NCBI GenBank assembly: GCA_021799935.1
Contig: JAJYZM010000064.1
Span: forward strand, 1-6,110
DNA length: 6,110 bases
Source of the DNA: a bacterium
GTDB taxonomy: Bacteria > SZUA-79 > Acidulodesulfobacterales > Acidulodesulfobacteraceae
Direction: 5' to 3'
Shown piece by piece: positions 1 through 6,007 of the stretch. The notes under the pieces were generated by a model, which was not told the origin of the DNA, did no database searches, and worked only from the letters and a program-made list of their open reading frames with translations. Positions within the stretch are counted from its first letter, which is position 1, and every line of letters begins with the position of its first letter. A program made the translations under genes and the position numbers.

Positions 1-323
1 CCGTATTAAACGGCAGCATCTGGAATGAAAAACTGACGGAAAATAATCTTATCTATAGCATATCAAGCGATTATTACGCCGTCAATAATCAGTATTTAAC
101 GGTTCAGGCTCTTAAATCTTCCGAAAATGCTTCAAAACTTGCCTACACGCTGGCTCTAAAAAGCTATGAGGTAGGGGTCGGGTCTATGGTTCAGCTAGTA
201 ACGGCAAATGCTCAGTATATTTCATCCGTAACAAGCTACATAAACAGCGAATATACTTATTTTTATCTGAAAGCTAAGCTTTATTCCGACCTCGGTTTAA
301 CGGTAGAACATTATATAAAATAA
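1..323 (+). CDS. TolC-family outer-membrane efflux protein, C-terminal fragment (5' end outside window)
   Basis: This is the last 106 codons of an open frame (first whole codon at base 3) ending in TAA at 321-323. It resembles the C-terminal repeat of outer-membrane efflux proteins (OEP/TolC family). Fragment residues about 43-60 (ASKLAYTLALKSYEVGVG) are followed by LVTANAQYISS and then by YTYFYLKAKLYSDLGL. This is the usual helix, a Tyr/Gly turn, a 'leu-x-x-Ala-x-x-x-tyr/leu' stretch, and a final helix ending in an L-G-L motif. Such proteins form trimeric outer-membrane beta barrels with a long periplasmic helical tunnel that docks with an adaptor of the MacA/HlyD type. The adaptor and ABC transporter genes directly downstream fit that role. 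The fragment is too short to assign a named subfamily, and the signal peptide and first repeat lie outside the window. Confidence 0.85.
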   Translation, partial: VLNGSIWNEKLTENNLIYSISSDYYAVNNQYLTVQALKSSENASKLAYTLALKSYEVGVGSMVQLVTANAQYISSVTSYINSEYTYFYLKAKLYSDLGLTVEHYIK

Positions 324-334
324 TAAAGAACTGG

Positions 335-354
335 ATTCCTGCCTGAGCAGGAAT
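335..354. repeat. Perfect 20-bp palindrome (8-bp arms, 4-nt loop), dRS3-like design
   Basis: ATTCCTGC and GCAGGAAT are exact reverse complements flanking CTGA, with CTGG just before and AAC just after. It lies in the 52-bp gap between the efflux-channel stop and the adaptor start. The layout resembles the widespread short dispersed palindromes of form ATTCC(C/T)...(G/A)GGAAT, of which Neisseria dRS3 is one known example. There is no T-run after either arm, so it does not look like a classic intrinsic terminator. As RNA it would form a stable hairpin between two cistrons and could stabilise or separate mRNA segments. Only one copy is visible here, so membership in a repeat family is inferred. 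Confidence 0.6.
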
Positions 355-363
355 AACAAGAAT

Positions 364-370
364 AAGGTGG
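364..370 (+). promoter_or_regulatory. Shine-Dalgarno sequence of the adaptor gene (decides the start)
   Basis: AAGGTGG differs by one base from the consensus AAGGAGG and ends 5 nt before the ATG at 376. It overlaps the in-frame GTG at 367, which would otherwise be the most upstream start. A ribosome bound here would therefore initiate at 376 rather than 367. Confidence 0.6.
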
Positions 371-375
371 AAAAA

Positions 376-1566
376 ATGTGGAAAAATAAAAAAATAATCG
401 TAACGGCCTTTGCAGTATTAATTTTAATATCGGCCGCTTCTTACTTCATAATAAGAACAAGAACTAAAAAACCGTCTTACGAATTATATGCCGTAAAACC
501 CATTACTATACAGAAATATATAGCCACTACAGGAACCGCAAACCCTATTAACACTATAAACGTAGGAGCGCAAGTATCGGGAATATTCACTAAACTTTAC
601 GTATGGTATAATTCGATAGTAAAAAAGGGTCAGCTTCTTGCAGAAATAGACCCTACTCCGTTTATCCAGAAGGTTAACCAGGATAAAGCCAACCTCGAAT
701 CGGCAAGGGCAAGCGTTTTAAAGCAGAAAGCGATTTTAGCCTATGATAAACTAACATATATCAGAGACAAAAAATTATGGAAAGAAAACCTTATAGCCCA
801 TCAGACGGAACAGAACGCTTACAGCGTCTATCTTCAGGATATTGCACAGCTTAAATATCTAACCGATGCGGTAAACGCTGCAACGGCGCAGTTGGCACAA
901 GACGAAACAAACCTTTCCTACACAAAGATATATTCGCCGGTTAACGGCATAATAATAAACGTAAGCGTAGTAGTCGGACAGACCGTAGCCTCTACTTTTC
1001 AGACCCCGAGCCTTTTTACCGTAGGAGAAGATATTACGAAAATGGAAATAGATACTACTACCAACGAAGCCGACCTCGGCGGGATAAAAAAGGGGGATAA
1101 AGCATCTTTTACAGTATATGCTTACCCTGATAAGACTATCCAGGGATATGTCCATAACGTCAGGATTAATCCCACAACCGTTTCAGGGGTAGTAAGCTAC
1201 AACGTCACTATATTTTTCGACAACAAGAACGGCTTGGTACTTCCGGGTATGACGGCAATCGCTAAAATTTACGTTTCAAAAAAAGAAGGCGTCCTCGGCG
1301 TGCCTAATTCGGCTTTAAGATTTATTCCTACAGGGGAAAATAAACAAGTTTTGGATAATTTATCTAAAAAATTAAAAGCCGGCGAAGGAGTCGTATGGAT
1401 ATTAAAAAACAAAACGCCCGAACCCGTAATGGTAAAATTAGGCATAAACAACGACGAATATACCGAGGTTATCTCCAACGATATTAAAGCAGGGACCGAG
1501 GTAATAACCGGGTTAATATCCAGCGGGCAAACGCAGGCCGCGCCGGGAAGAAAAATGTTCTTCTAA
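376..1566 (+). CDS. macA: MacA-like periplasmic adaptor (membrane fusion protein, HlyD/RND-adaptor family)
   Basis: This 396-residue protein is the usual length for MacA (about 370-400). Residues about 6-27 form one hydrophobic inner-membrane anchor after a short Lys-rich cytoplasmic tail. Residues about 64-96 (GAQVSG...VKKGQLLAEIDPTPF) are the first half of the lipoyl/barrel-sandwich domain. Residues about 97-182 are an Ala/Gln/Lys-rich alpha-helical hairpin. The second lipoyl half follows at about 183-204 (TKIYSPVNGIIINVSVVVGQTV). A beta-barrel domain comes next (TNEADLGGIKKGDKASFTVYAYPD) and then the membrane-proximal domain (VPNSALRF, GLISSGQ). Such adaptors bridge a MacB-type transporter and a TolC-type channel and stimulate ATPase activity. 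Start choice: an in-frame GTG at 367 would add three residues, but the ribosome-binding sequence favours ATG 376. It is followed after 15 bp by the ATPase gene. The transported substrate is not shown by the sequence. Confidence 0.88.
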   Translation: MWKNKKIIVTAFAVLILISAASYFIIRTRTKKPSYELYAVKPITIQKYIATTGTANPINTINVGAQVSGIFTKLYVWYNSIVKKGQLLAEIDPTPFIQKVNQDKANLESARASVLKQKAILAYDKLTYIRDKKLWKENLIAHQTEQNAYSVYLQDIAQLKYLTDAVNAATAQLAQDETNLSYTKIYSPVNGIIINVSVVVGQTVASTFQTPSLFTVGEDITKMEIDTTTNEADLGGIKKGDKASFTVYAYPDKTIQGYVHNVRINPTTVSGVVSYNVTIFFDNKNGLVLPGMTAIAKIYVSKKEGVLGVPNSALRFIPTGENKQVLDNLSKKLKAGEGVVWILKNKTPEPVMVKLGINNDEYTEVISNDIKAGTEVITGLISSGQTQAAPGRKMFF

Positions 1567-1581
1567 CGGTAATTATATAAT

Positions 1582-2301
1582 ATGGCAAACGACTATGATA
1601 TTCGGGACAATGTTCCTCTTATAAGACTTGAAAATATCGGCATGGTCTATAGGATCGGGGATATTGCCTATGAAGTGCTAAAAGGCATTAATCTGACGAT
1701 TGAAAATGGAGAATTCGTTTCCATAATGGGAGCGTCGGGCTCCGGCAAATCCACCCTGATGAATATATTAGGATGCCTCGACAAGCCGACGTCGGGAAGT
1801 TATTTTCTCGAAGGTAAAGATGTTGCGGGGTTAACCTCGGATGAACTTGCCGAAATCAGAAATAAAAAAATAGGCTTCGTATTTCAGGGCTTTAACCTTA
1901 TACAGAGGCTGTCAATTATCGAAAATGTTATGCTGCCGCTTTATTATTCCGGCCTCCATTCTAAAAATTCCGAGGAAATGGCAATGGAAGCGTTAAAACT
2001 CGTCGACCTTTCCGAAAAAGGAAATAAATTTCCTAACCAGATATCCGGCGGAGAACAGCAGAGAGTAGCTATCGCAAGAGCCGTAGTAAACAATGCTCCT
2101 ATAATTATGGCGGATGAGCCGACCGGCAATCTCGATTCGGTGAGGGGGGCGGACGTTATGAATTTTTTCGGAAAAATAAATGCCGAGAGAGGAGCCACTA
2201 TTATTCTGGTAACGCACGATAGGCATATAGCGGGTTACGGCAGAAGACTCGTTACGGTTAAAGACGGAATGATTATATCTTCCGACGTTATAAACATATA
2301 A
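1582..2301 (+). CDS. MacB/LolD-type ABC transporter ATP-binding protein
   Basis: This 239-residue stand-alone nucleotide-binding domain has all the expected motifs. They are Walker A GASGSGKST (50-58), Q-loop Gln102 in VFQGFN, signature SGGEQQR (155-161), Walker B IIMADEP with Asp178/Glu179, D-loop NLD (183-185) and H-loop His212 in LVTHD. The phrase NLIQRLSIIENVMLPL after the Q-loop and the GNLDS region are typical of the MacB/LolD/FtsE branch (3.A.1.122/125-like). It would sit on the cytoplasmic face as a dimer, powering the permease encoded next. In E. coli MacB this domain is fused to the permease; here it is separate. The start has no clear Shine-Dalgarno sequence (AT-rich leader directly before ATG). 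It is retained because the conserved fold begins around residue 13 and no better start is seen. LolD or another MacB-like family is possible, but the adjacent MacA-type adaptor and TolC-type gene favour a tripartite exporter. Confidence 0.9.
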   Translation: MANDYDIRDNVPLIRLENIGMVYRIGDIAYEVLKGINLTIENGEFVSIMGASGSGKSTLMNILGCLDKPTSGSYFLEGKDVAGLTSDELAEIRNKKIGFVFQGFNLIQRLSIIENVMLPLYYSGLHSKNSEEMAMEALKLVDLSEKGNKFPNQISGGEQQRVAIARAVVNNAPIIMADEPTGNLDSVRGADVMNFFGKINAERGATIILVTHDRHIAGYGRRLVTVKDGMIISSDVINI

Positions 2302-2338
2302 AAAATTAAACATTTTAGAACATAAATATTCTGAAAAG

Positions 2339-3583
2339 ATGAATAATAATAAAGAAAATAAGGTTAAATTTGCATTTCTTTTAGACCTTGAGTCCGCTTA
2401 TAAGACTCTGTTGAGAAATAAAATAAGGTCGTTTTTGACGATACTGGGAATTATTATAGGCGTAGGTTCGGTTATAGCAACGGTCAGCATAGGACAGGGA
2501 GCTTCGAGGGCTATACAAAACTCTATAAATTCAATGGGGTCGAATCTGCTTATAATACTTCCGGGTTCATCCTCCCTCGGCGGAATACACAGCGGTTTCG
2601 GCGTTCTGCCTACTCTGACACTGAGCGATGTTTATGCAATCAGAAAACTTCCGGCCGTAAAAACCGATTCGGGAATGCTCGGTATGGCTCAGCAGGTCAT
2701 ATGGCGGGGAAACAACTGGTCAACATTGATTAACGGGGCTAACTCTTCATTTACGGTGATAAGAGCCTGGTCCGTAGTAAAAGGCACCTTTTTTACTCCG
2801 CAGCAGGTAGCGTCGGCGGCAAACGTCGCAGTCATAGGAAACACCGCCGCTACCGAACTTTTTGGACTCATAAACCCGATTGGGCGGATAATACTTATAC
2901 ATAATGTTCCGTTCACTGTAATAGGGCTTTTATCCGTTAAAGGATTTAACGCTTTCGGCCAGGACCAGGACGATACGGTGGTAATACCCATAACTACGAT
3001 GCTGGAGAAAATTGCCGGAACGACCTGGGTGCATGCTATAGCCGTATCTGCAAAATCCAATAAAGATACGGTAACGGCAGAGTCTGAAATTACGGCGCTT
3101 TTAAGACAAAGGCATCATATACCTCTTCATAAACCCGACGACTTTTTCGTCAGGAATCTTACCGAACTCGCGGCAACCGCAAACTCGAGCGCAAACACTT
3201 TTACGATTCTTTTAGCAAGCATAGCCGCCGTTTCTCTGCTTGTAGGGGGCATAGGCATAATGAACATAATGCTTGTTTCCGTTACCGAGAGAACCAAAGA
3301 AATCGGCATAAGAATGGCGATAGGCGCGAAGAAATCCGATATTCTAAAGCAGTTTCTGATAGAATCTTCCGTATTAAGCCTTTTCGGCGGAATACTCGGC
3401 ATAGGTCTCGGCTTTGGAATTTCAAGCGCAATTTCGGCTTTTTCCCCCCTTAAAACTATCGTTACTACCGAGCCGATAATAATCTCCCTCGTTTTTTCTT
3501 TGTGCGTAGGAATATTTTTCGGCTTTTATCCCGCATATAAAGCCTCGCGTATGAACCCCGTCGAAGCGCTGAGATACGAATAA
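2339..3583 (+). CDS. MacB/FtsX-family ABC transporter permease
   Basis: This 414-residue permease has the MacB layout. A short cytoplasmic N-terminus (LESAYKTLLRNKIRSFLTILGIIIGVGSVIATVSIGQGA) leads through transmembrane helix 1 (about 31-50). A large periplasmic MacB_PCD-type domain follows (about 55-270, with the late motif GFNAFGQDQDDTVVIPITT). Three C-terminal helices lie at about 278-303, 339-366 and 379-400. The cytoplasmic coupling stretch VTERTKEIGIRMAIGAKKSDI (about 304-325) and the ending YPAYKASRMNPVEALRYE are family hallmarks. It would act as a dimer in the inner membrane and use ATP-driven mechanotransmission to push substrate through the adaptor and outer-membrane channel. The 37-bp AT-rich gap from the ATPase gene suggests one operon. 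The Shine-Dalgarno sequence is weak (GAAAAG directly before ATG). The family assignment is firm; the substrate is unknown. Confidence 0.9.
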   Translation: MNNNKENKVKFAFLLDLESAYKTLLRNKIRSFLTILGIIIGVGSVIATVSIGQGASRAIQNSINSMGSNLLIILPGSSSLGGIHSGFGVLPTLTLSDVYAIRKLPAVKTDSGMLGMAQQVIWRGNNWSTLINGANSSFTVIRAWSVVKGTFFTPQQVASAANVAVIGNTAATELFGLINPIGRIILIHNVPFTVIGLLSVKGFNAFGQDQDDTVVIPITTMLEKIAGTTWVHAIAVSAKSNKDTVTAESEITALLRQRHHIPLHKPDDFFVRNLTELAATANSSANTFTILLASIAAVSLLVGGIGIMNIMLVSVTERTKEIGIRMAIGAKKSDILKQFLIESSVLSLFGGILGIGLGFGISSAISAFSPLKTIVTTEPIIISLVFSLCVGIFFGFYPAYKASRMNPVEALRYE

Positions 3584-3592
3584 TATAAAAGA

Positions 3593-3621
3593 TTTAATTT
3601 CACCGCCGATTTTGATATAAT
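3593..3621 (+). promoter_or_regulatory. Possible promoter for cysE that could give a leaderless transcript
   Basis: A perfect TATAAT occurs at 3616-3621, with a poor -35 candidate (TTTAAT, 3593-3598) 17 bp upstream. Transcription about 7 nt after the -10 would start at or within a base or two of the cysE ATG at 3628. This lies in the 44-bp gap where gene content changes from efflux to sulfur metabolism, a plausible place for a new promoter. The region is AT-rich, so a chance TATAAT is quite possible. Confidence 0.3.
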
Positions 3622-3627
3622 AATGTA

Positions 3628-4284
3628 ATGTTTAAAACTCTCAGGGAAGATATTAATTCGGTTTACGAAAGGGACCCTGCGGCAAGAAACGCTCTGGAAG
3701 TTATTACATGCTACCCGGGGCTGCACGCCGTTTATATACATAAGATTTCCCGTTTTTTATGGGAACACAAGTGCAAGCTCTTTGCCAGGCTCGTTTCGCA
3801 GGCCGGCAGGTTTTTGACCGGGATTGAAATTCATCCAGGAGCAAAAATCGGAAGAAGGTTTTTTATAGACCACGGCATGGGGGTCGTGATAGGCGAAACC
3901 GCCGAAATAGGCGACGACGTTACTATTTATCACGGCGTTACCCTTGGAGGAACAAGCTGGAAAAAAGAAAAAAGGCATCCTACTATAGGTGACAGGGTTA
4001 TAATAGGAACCGGAGCAAAAATACTCGGGCCTTTGACAATAGAACACGATTCTAAAATCGGCGCAAATTCCGTAGTGGTAAATGCCGTTCCTGCCCATTC
4101 AACCGTAGTCGGAATACCCGCAAAATCCGCAAAAAGGGACGAGTCTGAGGTTCACGATAACATAGACCTTGAGCATAACAGGCTATTCGACCCGGCTTTT
4201 TATGAAATTTCCCTTTTAAAATCGAAAATATCCGAGCTTGAAAATAGAATCAGGGAAATCGAATCCGGTCAAAATAAGAAATAA
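3628..4284 (+). CDS. cysE: Serine O-acetyltransferase (short, EpsC-type)
   Basis: This enzyme makes O-acetyl-L-serine from L-serine and acetyl-CoA, the committed step towards cysteine in the cytoplasm. The 218 residues match the short form (about 215-220 in Bacillus-type enzymes) rather than the 273-residue E. coli CysE, lacking most of its N-terminal helical domain. A helical region (about 1-65) precedes a left-handed beta-helix of hexapeptide repeats ([49 protein letters not shown]). The catalytic Asp-His pair corresponds to D81-H82 in [13 protein letters not shown], and H117 in KRHP matches the second conserved histidine. The C-terminal [12 protein letters not shown] is typical. A helical, probably coiled-coil tail (about 191-214) follows. 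No Shine-Dalgarno sequence is visible; an ATG-TAA pair overlaps the start. The neighbouring Rrf2 regulator and cysteine desulfurase fit a cysteine/sulfur operon. Confidence 0.93.
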   Translation: MFKTLREDINSVYERDPAARNALEVITCYPGLHAVYIHKISRFLWEHKCKLFARLVSQAGRFLTGIEIHPGAKIGRRFFIDHGMGVVIGETAEIGDDVTIYHGVTLGGTSWKKEKRHPTIGDRVIIGTGAKILGPLTIEHDSKIGANSVVVNAVPAHSTVVGIPAKSAKRDESEVHDNIDLEHNRLFDPAFYEISLLKSKISELENRIREIESGQNKK

Positions 4285-4294
4285 ATTATAAAAT

Positions 4295-4314
4295 TCAATT
4301 AAAATCAATTAAAA
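4295..4314. repeat. 10-bp tandem direct repeat just upstream of the iscR-like start
   Basis: TCAATTAAAA occurs twice in perfect tandem, one base before the ATG at 4316. The period is close to one DNA helical turn, so the same face of DNA would be presented twice. It takes the place where a ribosome-binding site would be expected. It might be an operator for the encoded regulator or a translation enhancer, but the stretch is AT-rich and small, so chance is a real alternative. Confidence 0.5.
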
Positions 4315-4315
4315 C

Positions 4316-4792
4316 ATGAAACTTTCTTCTAAAGGACAATACGCCGTAAGGGCGTTAATAGATTTATCCTATAATTCGGACGATAACTCCGTCCCTATAA
4401 GTTTAAAAGATATTGCGGCGAGAGAATCTATATCCTTGCACTATCTCGAACAGATATTTTTCATTTTAAAAAAAGCCGGGATAGTCAGGAGTCTAAGGGG
4501 ACCGAACGGAGGCTATCTTCTCAATAAAAAGCCGTCCGAAATACTTATAGGCGACATAATATCTTCGGTAGAACCTATCGAAATTATAAGCTGTATAAGC
4601 AAATCTAAAAATAAGAAGGAATGCGGCAGAAGATCGACATGTCTTGCTTTCGATATGTGGAATTCGATATCCAATAAAATTACCGAGTTTTTAAATTCGA
4701 TAACCATAGAAGACGTAATAAGCGAATATAAGCAGAAACAAAAGCATAAACTGCCGAAAAAAACAGCCGGGGCAGGCACAAAAAATTGCTGA
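4316..4792 (+). CDS. Rrf2/IscR-family transcriptional regulator with three central cysteines
   Basis: This 158-residue protein starts with the hallmark MKLSSKGQYAVRALIDL of the Rrf2 family. A winged helix-turn-helix spans about 27-70 (SLKDIAARESISLHYLEQIFFILKKAGIV, then the wing SLRGPNGGYLL). A dimerisation helix covers about 108-135, followed by a Lys-rich tail. Cysteines C93, C103 and C109 lie where IscR-type proteins bind a [2Fe-2S] cluster, so a redox or Fe-S-sensing role is likely. The C93-x9-C103 spacing is longer than the x5 spacing of E. coli IscR (C92, C98, C104). The protein also ends in an extra cysteine (C158). Its place between cysE and the cysteine desulfurase suggests it controls this operon, as IscR does for isc and CymR for cysteine genes. 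Whether it responds to Fe-S clusters, cysteine or O-acetylserine is not shown. No Shine-Dalgarno sequence is visible. Confidence 0.9.
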   Translation: MKLSSKGQYAVRALIDLSYNSDDNSVPISLKDIAARESISLHYLEQIFFILKKAGIVRSLRGPNGGYLLNKKPSEILIGDIISSVEPIEIISCISKSKNKKECGRRSTCLAFDMWNSISNKITEFLNSITIEDVISEYKQKQKHKLPKKTAGAGTKNC

Positions 4793-4806
4793 AACTTAAT
4801 TAATAT

Positions 4807-4810
4807 AGGA
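4807..4810 (+). promoter_or_regulatory. Shine-Dalgarno sequence of the cysteine desulfurase gene
   Basis: AGGA lies 5 nt upstream of the ATG at 4816, a standard spacing. It is one of only two convincing ribosome-binding sites in this window, so it supports this start and suggests efficient internal initiation in the operon. Confidence 0.5.
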
Positions 4811-4815
4811 CATAT

Positions 4816-5985
4816 ATGCCGAGAATTTATTTAGACTATAATGCGACTACTCCTTTGGACCCTTTAGTTTTAGAGGAAGTAACGGATGCGCTGAAGAACT
4901 ATCCCGGAAATCCTTCTTCTGTTTACGAAGAAGGGAGAGCCGCAAGAATTCTTATCGAGGATTCGAGAGAATATATAAAATCGTTTTTAGACGCAGGGAA
5001 TTCAGGCGACATTATTTTTACTGCATCCGGTTCGGAATCCGTTAATCTTGCTATAACCGGCTCCGTCTATGCGTATATGCGCAAAAACAAAAAATCCAAA
5101 CCTCACATTATTGGTTCGCGCGTTGAACACCCGGCCGTTCTTAATACCTTTAAATTTTTAGAATCGGAAGGCATCGAAACTTCATACGTAGGCGTAAACG
5201 AATTTGGCGGACTGCTGTTGGAAGACCTGCTGTCCTCCATAAAGGAAAATACCGTTTTGATATCTATAATGGGCGCCAATAATGAAACCGGTACGATATT
5301 TCCCTTAAAACAAATATTTGAAGAAGTAAAAAAAGTAAAGGAAGATGTGCTTTTTCACAGCGACTTAGTCCAGGTTATCGGAAAAAGCCATTTCAGCCTA
5401 AAAGACGTTCCCTTGGATTTATGCAGTTTTTCGGGACATAAGTTTTATGCGTTAAAAGGCTGCGGAGCTTTATACGTGAAAAAAGGGACAAACATAGACC
5501 CTATAATACACGGCGGGCATCAGGAGCGCGGACTAAGGGCGGGAACGGAAAACATAGGCGGCATAGTTTCAATGGCAAAAGGCTTAAATATTATAAAAAA
5601 CGTTATGAACGAAGAATTAAACAGAATAAATAATCTCGGAAGTATTTTTTTAGACAAACTTTTTTACGGCATAGAAGGCATAAGGCTTAACGGCCATCCC
5701 GTGAACAGGCTTAAAAATACTATTAACGTATCTTTCGACGGGGTAAAATCGGAAACCCTGCTTTTCAACCTAGACCTTTACGGAATCAGCGCCTCCGCCG
5801 GTTCGGCATGCAATGCCGGAGCCGTTTCCTTATCCCATGTTTTAAAAGCTCACGGATACGATGCTAAAAGAATAGAATCGGCTATAAGATTCAGCATAGG
5901 CAGATTCACTAAAGAGGACGATATAGATTATGCGGTCAGCGCTATAAAAAAAGGCGTATTAAAATTAAGGACTAATTCCGTATAA
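4816..5985 (+). CDS. Cysteine desulfurase, NifS/IscS type (class V aminotransferase fold)
   Basis: This PLP enzyme converts L-cysteine to L-alanine and holds the sulfur as a cysteine persulfide for Fe-S cluster assembly and tRNA thiolation. The 389 residues are a normal length. Visible landmarks include the N-terminal YLDYNATTPLDP, the PLP phosphate-binding SGSES (71-75) and the ring-stacking His105 in VEHPAVLN. ANNETG (154-159), HSDLVQ (181-186, with Asp183 and Gln186) and the Schiff-base Lys209 in SFSGHKFYALKG follow. RAGTEN is at 241-246, and the catalytic Cys332 sits in the long mobile loop SAGSACNAGAVSLSHVL, the group I (NifS/IscS) arrangement. The residue after Cys332 is Asn where Thr or Ser is common. 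It lies 23 bp after the regulator and 22 bp before mnmA, so delivery of sulfur to MnmA is the clearest local role. No scaffold gene follows directly. I cannot separate the nifS and iscS names from sequence alone. Confidence 0.94.
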   Translation: MPRIYLDYNATTPLDPLVLEEVTDALKNYPGNPSSVYEEGRAARILIEDSREYIKSFLDAGNSGDIIFTASGSESVNLAITGSVYAYMRKNKKSKPHIIGSRVEHPAVLNTFKFLESEGIETSYVGVNEFGGLLLEDLLSSIKENTVLISIMGANNETGTIFPLKQIFEEVKKVKEDVLFHSDLVQVIGKSHFSLKDVPLDLCSFSGHKFYALKGCGALYVKKGTNIDPIIHGGHQERGLRAGTENIGGIVSMAKGLNIIKNVMNEELNRINNLGSIFLDKLFYGIEGIRLNGHPVNRLKNTINVSFDGVKSETLLFNLDLYGISASAGSACNAGAVSLSHVLKAHGYDAKRIESAIRFSIGRFTKEDDIDYAVSAIKKGVLKLRTNSV

Positions 5986-6007
5986 AAAAATAAACTGCCG
6001 ATAAAAT

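Noticed and set aside
335..360. Intrinsic terminator after the outer-membrane channel gene
   Set aside because: A hairpin is present, but neither side is followed by a T-run, and the next gene starts within 22 bp on the same strand.
367..375. GTG at 367 as the adaptor start
   Set aside because: The GTG lies inside the best ribosome-binding sequence for ATG 376, and its own upstream sequence has no good SD.
859..1155. Open frame on the - strand within the adaptor gene
   Set aside because: It lies wholly antisense to a well-supported gene, has Tyr/Arg/Cys-rich low-quality composition, and shows no recognised motif.
2317..2332. Interrupted inverted repeat AGAA...TTCT between ATPase and permease genes
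   Set aside because: Only a few paired bases in AT-rich sequence; expected by chance.
2689..3060. 123-codon open frame on the - strand within the permease gene
   Set aside because: It is a mirror of the permease coding frame with no independent start signal or family resemblance.
3757..4098. 113-codon open frame on the - strand within cysE
   Set aside because: It is antisense to the strongly conserved hexapeptide-repeat region, whose codon pattern explains it.
4264..4292. Promoter for the iscR-like gene (TATAAA at 4287-4292)
   Set aside because: No acceptable -35 sequence is found at the right spacing and the whole region is AT-rich.
4796..4803. TTAATTAA palindrome before the desulfurase gene
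   Set aside because: An 8-bp AT-only palindrome is common by chance at this base composition and has no partner site nearby.
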